From Rutidosis leptorrhynchoides (taxonomy: Eukaryota; Streptophyta; Magnoliopsida; Asterales; Asteraceae), in assembly GCF_046630445.1 (NCBI RefSeq), contig NC_092335.1:34746501-34810500 (forward strand): 64,000 nt of DNA, given 5' to 3'. Positions 49,869 to 62,558 of this stretch are shown here, piece after piece. How positions within the stretch are numbered: position 1 is the stretch's first letter; the number at the start of each line of letters is the position of its first letter. Both the position numbers and the translations under genes were made by a program. The notes under the pieces were generated by a model. That model was not told the DNA's origin, searched no databases, and was given only the letters and a program-made list of their open reading frames with translations.

Positions 49869-50625
49869 CGTCACTAACACGAAGTGCTCCGTATAATCAA
49901 GGTTTATCTAATCAAGCACAAGTCAAGGTAAATATTATTATCATCATAACTAACATTTATATTATATATGGTCGTTTATACCGTCTGAATTATATTTCTG
50001 TAATCTAACTCTTATTAACTTCACTAACATTTATATTTATGTTATCTAACATTTATGATTACTTATGCAATTAATCATTATTTATTTCATGCATACTAAC
50101 GTTTATTTTTAAATTTATTATTTATGCATAATATGTTTATTCTCTTAATCTTCGTATTTATACTAAACGTATTTATACTAAATGTATTTTATAGTAATCA
50201 CATTTATACTAATAAAATTCTTTTATTAAAATTATTATTAATATACCGAGTACATAACAGTCGTTAACGTCAACTGACGACGTTACAACGACTATATTTT
50301 TCAAATATAAAATAAACATCTCCGTTTTTCACATTTTCACAAATCAATCTTCATTTTCTCAGATTACCACTCTCAAAAGTTTTTGTAAAGATGATTCACA
50401 CAAGGATGATTTTTCCTATTGTATTGGTCATATTAACTATCATCATTGTTGTTAATATACCACCGGGTGAACCTATATTCTATCATGCCCTTGTGGTTTT
50501 ATTATTTGTAATCATACAATTATTCTGTTGTTTGCTACTTATGAATTTAAAATGATTCTAATTTCATGTTGTTAGAAATTGATTATGATTATAATTTATG
50601 TTGTTCATCTTTCTGAAAATAGAAA
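49869..50625 (+). other. Copia B leader, possibly with an intron
   Basis: AT-rich leader of about 750 bp. A donor-like CAAG/GTAAAT at 49927 and an acceptor-like GAAAATAG just before the gag ATG suggest a spliced leader; this is inference. The small frame near 50391 (MIHTRMIFP) is not recognised. Confidence 0.4.
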
Positions 50626-51576
50626 ATGTCGAACTTATCAAAACTTGAGTTTGATGCCCTAGACGTATCGGGAACAAACTACACATCATGGGTCATGGAT
50701 GTAGAAATAAATCTTGGATCATTGGGTATTCTAGAAACTTTAAAAGAAAACAATACTTGTTCTGATCAAGATAAATTAAAATCAATTGCTTTTATTCGCA
50801 AACATATTGATATCACCTTAAAACATATGTATCTCACTATCAAAGATCCACATGTTTTATGGAAAAGTATCAAGAGTAGATTCGATAATCAAAAGGAAAT
50901 ATTACTCCCAGCTGCGAGGGAAGAATGGAGAAATCTAAGGTTCCAAGATTTTAAAAAGGTAAGTGAATACAGCTCGGCCATGTTCAAGATCCGTTCAAAG
51001 CTTCAATTCTGTGGTCAAGAAATAAGTGATGCTGATATGATGGATAAAACTTTCTCCACAATGCATTCTGCAAACATAACTATACAAGAAAATTTAAGAT
51101 TGCAGAATTACAAAACTTTTAAACTTCAAACTTATCTCTTAGTTGCAGAAGTGAATAAAGAATTACTGATGAAGAATCAAGAATCTCGTCCTACGGGTGC
51201 GCTAGCATTCCCTGACGCTAATGCTATTAACAATAATAATAATAATAAAATAAATGCACCTGGACGAGGACGTGGGCGAGGTCGTGGTCATATTGGCCAA
51301 AACCATCATCATGGAAATTACCATAACAATAATAAAAATCATATCTATGTTCGAAATCACCCTTATGGTAATGGTCGTGGTGGTGATCGTGGTCGTAATG
51401 TTTACGGTGGTCGTGATCGTGGACAAAGAAATAATAATCCACAAAATTATAAATTTCAACTACCATACAATCCCACAAATCATAATGTTGAAGGAAGCTC
51501 TTCAAATAATATTGAAGATTCTTGTTATCGATGTGGTAACATTGGACATTGGTCTAAGAACTGTCGAACAAATTAA
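50626..51576 (+). CDS. Copia B gag protein
   Basis: 316-residue gag: N-terminal LSKLEFDALDVSGTNYTSWV, the UBN2-like capsid region (LWKSIKSRFDNQKEILLPAA, REEWRNLRFQDF), an Asn-rich and GRGRGRGRG-type basic linker, and a CCHC zinc knuckle CYRCGNIGHWSKNC at the end. It packages the element RNA in cytoplasmic particles. The stop at 51574-51576 is probably secondary: a frame continuing through a later shift reads EANLVDDLDIKITEPTSEYF and ends near 51690, a better fit to related gags as I recall them. Except for that, the frame is clean. Confidence 0.85.
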   Translation: MSNLSKLEFDALDVSGTNYTSWVMDVEINLGSLGILETLKENNTCSDQDKLKSIAFIRKHIDITLKHMYLTIKDPHVLWKSIKSRFDNQKEILLPAAREEWRNLRFQDFKKVSEYSSAMFKIRSKLQFCGQEISDADMMDKTFSTMHSANITIQENLRLQNYKTFKLQTYLLVAEVNKELLMKNQESRPTGALAFPDANAINNNNNNKINAPGRGRGRGRGHIGQNHHHGNYHNNNKNHIYVRNHPYGNGRGGDRGRNVYGGRDRGQRNNNPQNYKFQLPYNPTNHNVEGSSSNNIEDSCYRCGNIGHWSKNCRTN

Positions 51577-51824
51577 TATTCTGTTAATCAATATCAAGAA
51601 TCCCTAAAGGGAAAAAGGAAAAGAGGCAAACCTTGTGGATGACCTTGATATAAAAATCACTGAGCCAACAAGTGAATACTTTAATGAATAAATTTTCTAT
51701 TATATGTCCATATCAAATAAATGGGTATAGATTTACGATCTATACCATATCTACTTTACTATATCTTTCCTTATTATGTACTTTCATTTATAACATATTT
51801 TTGAATGTAATATATTGATGAAAT

Positions 51825-52734
51825 ATGTACTCATTATTTGTTTCTCATATTTTGAAGTTCATGATGTACACTACTGGAGTGCAAAATCAGTCAAATGGTG
51901 GGGATCTTTGTATTACAGACAGTGGTACCACACACATTATACTCAAATCTAAAAAATATTTCACTAATTTTAAAGCAACAGAAGGAATGGTACATACTAT
52001 ATCAGGTCCTACGAATTTAATAAAAGGAATGGGAAAGGCAAAATTCATGTTACCAAATGGTACAAATTTTCTGATAAAAAATATCTTATTTTCTCCCATG
52101 TCAAAGAGAAATTTGTTAAGCTTCTCTGACATATACCAAAATGGATATGATTATCAGTCAGTGACTACAGAAAATGATAAATACTTAAGTATCACTGACA
52201 AGAAGCACGTGATCGAAAAACTACGAAGACTTAGTTCTGGTTTACATTATACATATATAAATGTACCAAAAGCACACATGGTAGTTAATGAAAAGGCATG
52301 TGATCCTGTAATGATCAATCTGTGGCATGAAAGATTAGGCCACCCAGGATCAACAATGATGAAAAGAATAATTCAAAATACACATGGACATCCATTGATG
52401 GATCAAAAGATCCCTCATGATGCACTTATCCCATGTACATCATGCTCACTTGGAAAATTGATAATAAGACCATCTCCTCTTAAGGTTGAAAAAGAATCAT
52501 CAATGTTTCTTGAAAGAATTCAAGGTGATATATGTGGACCAATTCATCCACCATGTGGACCATTTAGATATTTCATACTCCTAATAGACGCATCTAGTAG
52601 ATGGTCACATGTTTGTCTATTATCAAGTCGAAATGTGGCATTTGCAAAATTTCCTGCTCATATTATTAAATTGAGAGCACATTTCCCTGATTATACTATT
52701 AAAAGGGTGAGATTGGATAATGCTGGTGAGTTTA
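51825..52734 (+). pseudogene. Copia B pol, protease and first part of integrase
   Basis: Protease CITDSGTTHIILKSKKYF, then LPNGTNFLIKNILFSPMSKRNLLS, GAG-pre-integrase LWHERLGHPGSTMMKRII with CTSCSLGKLI, and integrase QGDICGPIHPPCGPFRYF (first Asp) and VRLDNAGEF (second Asp). At that point the gypsy insertion cuts the frame. About 250 bp with stops separate it from gag, so pol either used a separate start or frameshifting. No stop lies within this segment. Confidence 0.85.
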
Positions 52735-55609
52735 TGAGACGACCCGACCCAATCCATAGGGACGAATACAATAACATATGATAACATTGCGAGGTACTTG
52801 ACCTCTATATGATACATTTTACAAACGTTGCATTTATTCTTAAAAGGCAAACTATCATTACATCAATATTTGACATTTTCGTCTAACATTTCATAATATC
52901 CAAATGACCTAATCTGTCATTTACTTATTTATATTCTCTATTGAACTCCAATGACTCGAATGCAACGTCTTTGTATCATGGCTTAAAAGGTCCCAAGTAG
53001 TATCCTTAACATGAGCTAATGCACAGCGGAAGACTTAATTCATACCTGAGAATAACATGCTTTAAAACGTCAACATAAAGTTGGTGAGATTTATAGGTTT
53101 GATGCTAGCAGCGTTATAACAATGGAACACAAGATTTCATATATAAACATTTTAATAAAAATATTCTAAGTGGTTGAGCACTTGGTAACCATACTTAACA
53201 TTTAATCACGTCGCATATTCCCTTTATTATGAAATCTTACTACACCGTACCAAGGTGTAGTCACGAAACGAAGTACTGTGCAACCGTTGAATACTGGTCG
53301 TCCAGTCCGATTGGGATTGTCAGGCCCGATAGATCTATCAACAGGATTCGCGTTTACAATACCGCTGTAAATAATAGTTACCAAGCTACAGGGAAGTATG
53401 CCAGTGGTACAACTCAACGTAGAATATATTTTTCAGTTACTTGTGTCCATAACGTAAAACATAAAATACATGTATTCTCATCCCGAAATACTTAGAGTTT
53501 AAAAGTGGGACTATATACTCACTTTTGTCTTGAAGATATGTAATTTCGACTTGGTCTCCGATTGATATCACGAACCTATCCATATATAATATATCAATAC
53601 CTTTTCTTTTTAAACAATCGTCACATATATATACTTATAATACTTTTAATACTTTTAATAATTCCTTAGTCCGTAGTTAGCAGTCCGATGTTAGTAATTC
53701 AATTTTAATGGTTCATATTTAGTTGTTTAATAAACCCCCAATGAAATAAATAAAACCCCCATCGTATATGTATTGGTCGAGATTAATCTTGACCCATGGT
53801 ACCGGTGTTGTCAAATGACGTGTTGCGTACATAAAGTACCGGTGTTGTCAAATGACGTGTTGCGTACAATCATGCGATCTTATGATTAATCTTCTCGTAT
53901 TGTTTACGGGTGATCCTGAACCATATAAAATTAAATTATGAGTACATATGTATAAAATATCATGTTACTTTAGGAAGATGTGATTTATTTAATTTTCTCC
54001 AATTATTTTCGTGGCTAAACTAGTCTTGGATATCCGATTTTGTTTTGGTCATAATTTCTTCGTTACAACTCCGTTTTCGTTGATTCAACTTTCCACTTCC
54101 TTGGATCGAGTCCCTCTTTAAGAATATGAACTGTAAATACCTTAGTTTGTATTCGAAATCATAGGTCATAGGTCAAATTTTGGTGAAACTTATGAAGTTA
54201 ATCATTTTTGTTACAAAAACATCATTTAATGACCATTTTTCTAAAAATACTTATACTATGAATTAAATCATGAAATTTTTATGTGTTAACATATTCATAA
54301 GAAATATCATTTTTCCAGAATATAAACCTCCAATTCAAAGTTCAAGATGGTTTTTAATTATCCAACCCAAAACAGCCCCCGGTTGCACTCCGACGTCATA
54401 AAAACAGTTTTTTAAGGTATTCTTTGAAAAACCAAGTTATACCTTGTTAAATTAGCATATATTTAAGTTATATTACAGGTCTTGAAGTATTTTAAAAGTT
54501 AAGTTAGAAGGATCTATTTAGTTTGCAAACAAGTTTGAAATCATTCAAACTATGTTTTTGTTGTTAAAATTGTATACCATACAATAAGATAGCTATATAT
54601 ATATGAATCGAATAAGGTTATGAACAAAGTTACTACCTCAAGTTACTTGGACAAGATTGCTGTAAAAGAGGAGTAAAAACCTAGAACCAAAAGAGTGATG
54701 AAATTGGATGAAAGATTGGAAGCAACTTAAGACATAAACTTGAATTGAAAGTTGTATTTTTGTAGTGTTTTTGTTGATCTTTTTATGGTGGTGTTTAAGG
54801 TGATTCTTGAGAGGATTTTTGCTGGAGTTCTTAGAGAGACATGAGGCTAGTAAGTGTGTGTGTTTAGCTAGAGAAATGATGTTCCAAAAATTGAAAATGG
54901 ATGCATGTATTTATGGTGGTGTAAAAGGTGTATAAATTTGTAATTTTGTGAAAAGATCTTTTAATCATGTGAAATTGTCATACTAAATAACAAAAGTAGT
55001 TACCTTATACATAAGGCATGAACAAGGGCTGGTTGGTGGTGATTTGATGTGTATATACCAATAGTAAATACTTATAGAAGCTAGGTATGATACGAGTACA
55101 TATACTCTAGATATACGTATAGAAATCTTGTGAAAAATGGAATGAGGATTCAAATATAGCTATCTTTTGTGAATATACTTATATTGTTTTATGTATTTAA
55201 GTCTTTAAAAGTGATTAAATACATTATATATACGATATATGTATAAACATTATAGGTCGTAAGTATTTATGTCAAATAACGTTACGTATAGTTATCGTTT
55301 TGAAAGCTTAAGTTAGTAGTTTCAAAATATACTTATAACTTATTGTTATTAATACAAAATGAGATATTTAAACATCCTTAAATCATGTTAAATATGTATA
55401 TATACATATATATACACAAACGTATAATTAACATATACTGTATAGTTCGTGATATCATCGGTCAAACTAGACGGTTAAACGTTATGTAAAACTCTTTTCA
55501 AAATCATAAATCTCAACAATTTAGATTGCTTATCATGTTGGTAAGTTTTAATTTATGTAAATATTAATCTTATAAGTGTAAAACGATCGGAAAAATCCGG
55601 GTCGTTACA
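52735..55609 (-). repeat. 3' LTR of the young gypsy element (family 2)
   Basis: 2875 bp, TGAGACGACCC...GGTCGTTACA on the plus strand. It includes a 37-bp tandem duplication (about 53800-53873). Its 88-residue plus-strand frame (53229-53495) recurs in the other LTR but matches no protein I know. Confidence 0.95.
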
Positions 55610-58600
55610 GTACCCACCCGTTAAAGAAATTTCGTCCCGAAATTTGGTAGAGGTTGTCATAAATAACAATAGGAATGTTTTCATGACGAATATGAGGTAT
55701 TAATAGATTTTTATCATTATTGGAAGATATGGATAAAACGATTCGGTCATGTGAAGCGCACGAGTGAAGCTATCACAAAAGAATGAAATGAGTGAATATA
55801 GAATTGTTTTAACCGATGTCGAGATTAGGATTGATTTCCAGAATTTAAGAGATTTAAAGAAAATCTTATGTAATAAGATTTGGTTCTTCGATGATTTAGA
55901 AAACAGGATCTCCTTTGATTTAATGCGATAATCTGTTTCGATTTCTTTGTCGGATATTTCACTATAAATCCACCTCCTTCCCTTTCTTACTTCCATACCT
56001 CACATCTCTTACTCTTCCTCCTCTAATTCATACCTTAAGGTATCCTTTAAAATGCTTCATCCCGTTCTGATTTTTGTTATACTTCTAACTTTCATATCTT
56101 TCATTCTTCTCTTTCATCTACCGCTAGAAGAATCTATTCACTTTTATGATTTTCTTGGAATTATAATGTTTCTAATTCTCCCGTGTCTTTACGTCGCCAT
56201 ACGTATTGATACACACGGTTTGTAGTTTCTGGGTGGTTATTGGGTTTGATATCTTTCCTTATATTTCGATGCTCCTGCTTCTGTTTTCCATAATCATTGT
56301 CATCCATAGTTAATACTCTCTCCTATTTGCTGTAATCTATACCCCAATTTCTATTTTGGGACTTTGTCCCTTCGTTTCTTCTTCCCGTCCTTGAGTCAAG
56401 CGATCAATAGTTCGAAATTCGTAGGTATAAAATTCGGAATGAACATAGCTAATGCTCTAAGAAAGGAATGGTAATGGCACGATTTTGATTTGTCAAATTA
56501 CCAGAATATCCAGGAAAATAGAACTATCAAGATGATTTGTTCTTAATATGTTTCGGAATTGGATAGAATGTAAAAGTCGTGTAACATGGCACATGATGAC
56601 GGTACTGTGAATCATCATATTCCATTAGAAACTTAACATGACTTACTGTAATATAATGAAGTTGATCAAGTTTCATTATATTATACTAGTTCATGCATCA
56701 GTTCCCAACACTGCTTCAGAACATTCCTATTTTAAACTTGAAGGATTTAGAAACTAACACAGTTTCCTTTATATTGTAAAGCAGATATTACAGAGAGATA
56801 AATGATTTCAGATAAGGATAGTGATGAAAATATCTTCAGAAATATTGAGGATATTTATAATGAAAGATATGATAATATCTTGGAATTTCTAATGTCGAAG
56901 GATGATGATGAAGATTGACCCGTAAGGGTTTAGATTCAGAAGCAAGGTGTTTGCTACAGAATCGTCATAATTCTTTATGTACAAGTTTAGTCCTTGTAAC
57001 TTGTTCAGAGTCTCCTTCATGGTTTGTTCAATCCGGTTTTCAGTACCAATTTTCTATCGAGCGTTCCTAACACTTCCTTCTTTTATCATCAACATTTGGT
57101 CATTAAGACCTTCTACAACATGCTGCTTCGTCAGTATTTTCAAAGTTATCGGATCTGGGTCATTGGTTATCAAACCAAGATGGTTTAAGGAGAATTGTAT
57201 TTTTAGATGATTAAACGCTGATGGTAATATGATGGAATATAAAAGGTTCTCCGGTAACGATGGCGAAAGAACAACGTATATATATATATATCGAGATTGT
57301 AATAAGAGTAGTCTTACTGAGATATCGAAGTGGAGCTGTGACAAAATTAGTTAATTGAAAAGGAATCGCGTGATTGTTTTTGCTAATGGATGATAAGGAA
57401 TTCGATGCGGATACGTTTTAACTATAACTTCGAGTTCAAAAATTTTTAGGTGCATAACTGTATGCATAAATCTTTATTCCGTAGACGAGGTGCGGCTGGT
57501 TGAACTTCTCGATCGAGATGTTTTCAAGAATCATGAAAAGTTGTGAATGCGAATTGTAATCGTCAAGATACAAATGAGGTTTAAAATAGAATCAAGTGGC
57601 AAACTTGAAGGATTGTTTAGTTTCATATGTAATAATCATCATTTTAACTCATTTTTAATTGTCCAAAGTTAGCAGTCCAATAGTCCGATTGTCCAATGGT
57701 TCAATAAATTCATATATGAACTAAATATATAATATTCGAATTACTTAATACGTATCGTGACCCGTGTACTGGTCTCGGTGTCGATCACAACTCAAAGTAT
57801 ATATATATTTTGGAATCAACTCCGACCCTGTATAGCCAACTCCCACCTTCACATATAGAGTGTCTATGGTTGTTCCGAAATATATATATAGATGGATCAA
57901 TATGATAAGTCGAAACCTTGTATACGTGTCCCGTTATTTAAAATGCGTAAAATAAATAAATATATATGTCATGACCCATTATACAACGTGTTGTCTCAGA
58001 ATTAATCCGACGTGTTGTTGTACATGTGTCCCGACGGTATGTAAAGTACAGAAATTAAAATTGCAAGAATGTAAATTGCGATAAATTAAATATTAATCAG
58101 TTAGCTGGGAACAGTTAGCCGGAACAGTTAGCGTGTAATCCTATCACAATTTCAATTAATTAATTCATTTGTTTCTAACAATTTTTATTTTGCCAATGTT
58201 TCTTCATTATGCCACTTGTTGGATTCGGATAGGTAAAAATCCAAATATTAAATTTAAATGGAAATGGTTAATCTGGGGTGAACGGATACGTATATCGGTA
58301 ATTGTAAGTAGGATAATAAATGATCGTTGAATCAGATTCGAAGAATGTACAGTGTAACTTGTTAATGTGAATTCTAAATATTCCTTGGGTACTACCCACC
58401 CGTTAAAATATTTTCATCATTAACAGTTTGTACGAATGAAATTTTTAATTACAATCTTTATGAAAATATATTTGCATATATATTTTCTTCGGAGGTAACT
58501 ATGAATTTAATGAGTCAATAAAATATTCAACTCATTTGATTTATCGTTATTACTAGAGTACATAATCTCCAAAACATTAGAGATTACATAATCGTCATGT

Positions 58601-58820
58601 CGAACGAAGAACGATACGTAAAGAAGAGGTAATCGGTGTAGAATGATATGTAGAACAAAGATCATATTCGAAGTTCAGATGATGATGTTGAGGTACGTGG
58701 TGCGGATGTGATTGTTGGTGGTGGTAATGATACGGTTGGTGTTGATGCTGATGATGTCGTTGACGTCGATTATGCTACTGGTACTGAAGATTGCGAGGTT
58801 GATGTTGTTAACGGTACTGG
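55610..58820 (-). other. Non-coding interior of the young gypsy element
   Basis: 55610-57600 resembles a 3' non-coding region, with short decayed minus-strand frames (55996-55700, 57344-57054) that I cannot assign. 57650-57970 holds a segment matching part of the family 1 LTR (near 13440-13610). 58386-58405 holds a second polypurine-like motif. No gag-pol domain was found on either strand. Confidence 0.7.
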
Positions 58821-59267
58821 TTATGCTGCTGGTGCTGCTGCTGGTGTTTGTAACCTTCGCACCGTGTTCTCCAAAGCCGTCACACGAGCGCGAAGTTCGT
58901 TAATTTCTGATAGTACACCAGGATGATTGGCGGTTGGAGTGAGCGAATGAACAAGATCCGAAATATGGGATAGGATATAATCGTGACGAGATACTCGAGA
59001 AATGAGAGAGAAAATGGTTTCTCGAACAGGTTCGCCGGTAAGTGCTTCAGGTTCGTCGCCAATGGGGCAATTCGGTGGGTGAAAGGGATCACCTTCTTCT
59101 TGTCTCCAATAATTTAGTATACTACGAACCCATCCCCAATTCATCCAGAATAGATGATGAGAAATTGGTTGATCCATTCCAGTGACGCTGCCTTCGGAGC
59201 CCGAATGGAAATCCATATCAGCGTAGCTGTCGGAGTCGGAGGAATTCGAACTGGACGCGGAGTTCAT
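58821..59267 (-). CDS. Leader ORF of the young gypsy element, unknown function
   Basis: 148-residue ORF starting MNSASSSNSSDSDSYADMDF; an in-frame upstream Met at 59411 would give 196 residues, but the serine-rich start is preferred. It has a Ser/Asp-rich N-terminus, a central part HHLFWMNWGWVRSILNYWRQ and IFSLISRVSRHDYILSHISD, then a heptad-like LSEINELRARVTALENTVRR suggestive of a coiled coil, and an Ala-rich end. Beyond the stop the frame remains Ser/Thr/Pro-rich for about 60 residues with further TAA codons, so it may be truncated. It lies just after the PBS, like the acidic and F-box ORFs of the other gypsy element, but shares no obvious sequence with them. Confidence 0.55.
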   Translation of the reverse strand: MNSASSSNSSDSDSYADMDFHSGSEGSVTGMDQPISHHLFWMNWGWVRSILNYWRQEEGDPFHPPNCPIGDEPEALTGEPVRETIFSLISRVSRHDYILSHISDLVHSLTPTANHPGVLSEINELRARVTALENTVRRLQTPAAAPAA

Positions 59268-59665
59268 CTTGTACAGTCGGGGAAATGAATTTTTGGTTTG
59301 GAATAGATTATAGGAGTTGGGTTTGGTATTCTTCAATACATAATTTACATATGTATTTATAATACTCAAAATCCCGTGAATTACGGAGAATCTTTGAAAT
59401 TCGTCAGGCAATGTCTATAGCAACAGATACGCTAGGATACGAATTTTGTCTATACACTATCGATGCACCAAATGCAGTAAGACGTGTCTAGACTTAAGAA
59501 TACTAAGCAGGCAATTCTTAAGGATGATAAGCAGATGATTTTCGACTAGATATGATAAGCAAAACTTTTGACATGTAGACACGGTCAAAGTCCAGACTCA
59601 CTAATGCATCCTAACAACTACCAGTTAGACACACTAATGCAAGGCCTGGTTCGCTAAGACCAACG

Positions 59666-59677
59666 CTCTGATACCAC
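59666..59677 (-). other. Primer-binding site of the young gypsy element
   Basis: TGGTATCAGAGC on the minus strand, one base after the 5' LTR. The following leader (TTGGTCTTAGCGAACC, then GCATTAGTGTGTCT) is shared with the element at 1-6395. Confidence 0.92.
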
Positions 59678-59678
59678 A

Positions 59679-62553
59679 TGAGACGACCCGACCCAATCCA
59701 TAGGGACGAATACAATAACATATGATAACATTGCGAGGTACTTGACCTCTATATGATACATTTTACAAACGTTGCATTTATTCTTAAAAGGCAAACTATC
59801 ATTACATCAATATTTGACATTTTCGTCTAACATTTCATAATATCCAAATGACCTAATCTGTCATTTACTTATTTATATTCTCTATTGAACTCCAATGACT
59901 CGAATGCAACGTCTTTGTATCATGGCTTAAAAGGTCCCAAGTAGTATCCTTAACATGAGCTAATGCACAGCGGAAGACTTAATTCATACCTGAGAATAAC
60001 ATGCTTTAAAACGTCAACATAAAGTTGGTGAGATTTATAGGTTTGATGCTAGCAGCATTATAACAATGGAACACAAGATTTCATATATAAACATTTTAAT
60101 AAAAATATTCTAAGTGGTTGAGCACTTGGTAACCATACTTAACATTTAATCACGTCGCATATTCCCTTTATTATGAAATCTTACTACACCGTACCAAGGT
60201 GTAGTCACGAAACGAAGTACTGTGCAACCGTTGAATACTGGTCGTCCAGTCCGGTTGGGATTGTCAGGCCCGATAGATCTATCAACAGGATTCGCGTTTA
60301 CAATACCGCTGTAAATAATAGTTACCAAGCTACAGGGAAGTATGCCAGTGGTACAACTCAACGTAGAATATATTTTTCAGTTACTTGTGTCCATAACGTA
60401 AAACATAAAATACATGTATTCTCATCCCGAAATACTTAGAGTTTAAAAGTGGGACTATATACTCACTTTTGTCTTGAAGATATGTAATTTCGACTTGGTC
60501 TCCGATTGATATCACGAACCTATCCATATATAATATATCAATACCTTTTCTTTTTAAACAATCGTCACATATATATACTTATAATACTTTTAATACTTTT
60601 AATAATTCCTTAGTCCGTAGTTAGCAGTCCGATGTTAGTAATTCAATTTTAATGGTTCATATTTAGTTGTTTAATAAACCCCCAATGAAATAAATAAAAC
60701 CCCCATCGTATATGTATTGGTCGAGATTAATCTTGACCCATGGTACCGGTGTTGTCAAATGACGTGTTGCGTACATAAAGTACCGGTGTTGTCAAATGAC
60801 GTGTTGCGTACAATCATGCGATCTTATGATTAATCTTCTCGTATTGTTTACGGGTGATCCTGAACCATATAAAATTAAATTATGAGTACATATGTATAAA
60901 ATATCATGTTACTTTAGGAAGATGTGATTTATTTAATTTTCTCCAATTATTTTCGTGGCTAAACTAGTCTTGGATATCCGATTTTGTTTTGGTCATAATT
61001 TCTTCGTTACAACTCCGTTTTCGTTGATTCAACTTTCCACTTCCTTGGATCGAGTCCCTCTTTAAGAATATGAACTGTAAATACCTTAGTTTGTATTCGA
61101 AATCATAGGTCATAGGTCAAATTTTGGTGAAACTTATGAAGTTAATCATTTTTGTTACAAAAACTTCATTTAATGACCATTTTTCTAAAAATACTTATAC
61201 TATGAATTGAATCATGAAATTTTTATGTGTTAACATATTCATAAGAAATATCATTTTTCCAGAATATAAACCTCCAATTCAAAGTTCAAGATGGTTTTTA
61301 ATTATCCAACCCAAAACAGCCCCCGGTTGCACTCCGACGTCATAAAAACAGTTTTTTAAGGTATTCTTTGAAAAACCAAGTTATACCTTGTTAAATTAGC
61401 ATATATTTAAGTTATATTACAGGTCTTGAAGTATTTTAAAAGTTAAGTTAGAAGGATCTATTTAGTTTGCAAACAAGTTTGAAATCATTCAAACTATGTT
61501 TTTGTTGTTAAAATTGTATACCATACAATAAGATAGCTATATATATATGAATCGAATAAGGTTATGAACAAAGTTACTACCTCAAGTTACTTGGACAAGA
61601 TTGCTGTAAAAGAGGAGTAAAAACCTAGAACCAAAAGAGTGATGAAATTGGATGAAAGATTGGAAGCAACTTAAGACATAAACTTGAATTGAAAGTTGTA
61701 TTTTTGTAGTGTTTTTGTTGATCTTTTTATGGTGGTGTTTAAGGTGATTCTTGAGAGGATTTTTGCTGGAGTTCTTAGAGAGACATGAGGCTAGTAAGTG
61801 TGTGTGTTTAGCTAGAGAAATGATGTTCCAAAAATTGAAAATGGATGCATGTATTTATGGTGGTGTAAAAGGTGTATAAATTTGTAATTTTGTGAAAAGA
61901 TCTTTTAATCATGTGAAATTGTCATACTAAATAACAAAAGTAGTTACCTTATACATAAGGCATGAACAAGGGCTGGTTGGTGGTGATTTGATGTGTATAT
62001 ACCAATAGTAAATACGTATAGAAGCTAGGTATGATACGAGTACATATACTCTAGATATACGTATAGAAATCTTGTGAAAAATGGAATGAGGATTCAAATA
62101 TAGCTATCTTTTGTGAATATACTTATATTGTTTTATGTATTTAAGTCTTTAAAAGTGATTAAATACATTATATATACGATATATGTATAAACATTATAGG
62201 TCGTAAGTATTTATGTCAAATAACGTTACGTATAGTTATCGTTTTGAAAGCTTAAGTTAGTAGTTTCAAAATATACTTATAACTTATTGTTATTAATACA
62301 AAATGAGATATTTAAACATCCTTAAATCATGTTAAATATGTATATATACATATATATACACAAACGTATAATTAACATATACTGTATAGTTCGTGATATC
62401 ATCGGTCAAACTAGACGGTTAAACGTTATGTAAAACTCTTTTCAAAATCATAAATCTCAACAATTTAGATTGCTTATCATGTTGGTAAGTTTTAATTTAT
62501 GTAAATATTAATCTTATAAGTGTAAAACGATCGGAAAAATCCGGGTCGTTACA
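59679..62553 (-). repeat. 5' LTR of the young gypsy element (family 2)
   Basis: 2875 bp, near-identical to 52735-55609. Visible differences include one base each near 53113/60057, 53309/60253, 54222/61166, 54268/61209 and 55072/62016. Confidence 0.95.
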
Positions 62554-62558
62554 GTTTA

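Larger units (their letters stand above)
52735..62553 (-). mobile_element. Complete young gypsy element, non-autonomous
   Basis: 9819-bp element with GTTTA duplications (52730-52734, 62554-62558). The LTRs are each 2875 bp and show only about five differences by eye. PBS TGGTATCAGAGC is next to the right LTR on the minus strand, and TTTAACGGGTGGGTA is next to the left LTR. The 4069-bp interior has one leader ORF and no gag, protease, RT or integrase. Insertion age is therefore recent, and movement must have used enzymes of a relative in trans. Confidence 0.95.

Noticed and set aside
49785..49880. CRISPR-like direct repeats
   Set aside because: Three contiguous units without spacers, in a plant retrotransposon leader.
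51202..51607. ORFs on both strands over copia B gag
   Set aside because: Shadows of the Asn/Gly/Arg-rich gag linker.
53229..53495. 88-residue ORF repeated at 60173-60439
   Set aside because: Present twice only because it lies in both LTRs; no recognisable domain, and it is matched by an antisense ORF of similar length.
58708..58926. 72-residue plus-strand ORF rich in Asp/Gly/Val
   Set aside because: Antisense shadow of the leader ORF tail and its GTTGATGTT-type repeats.
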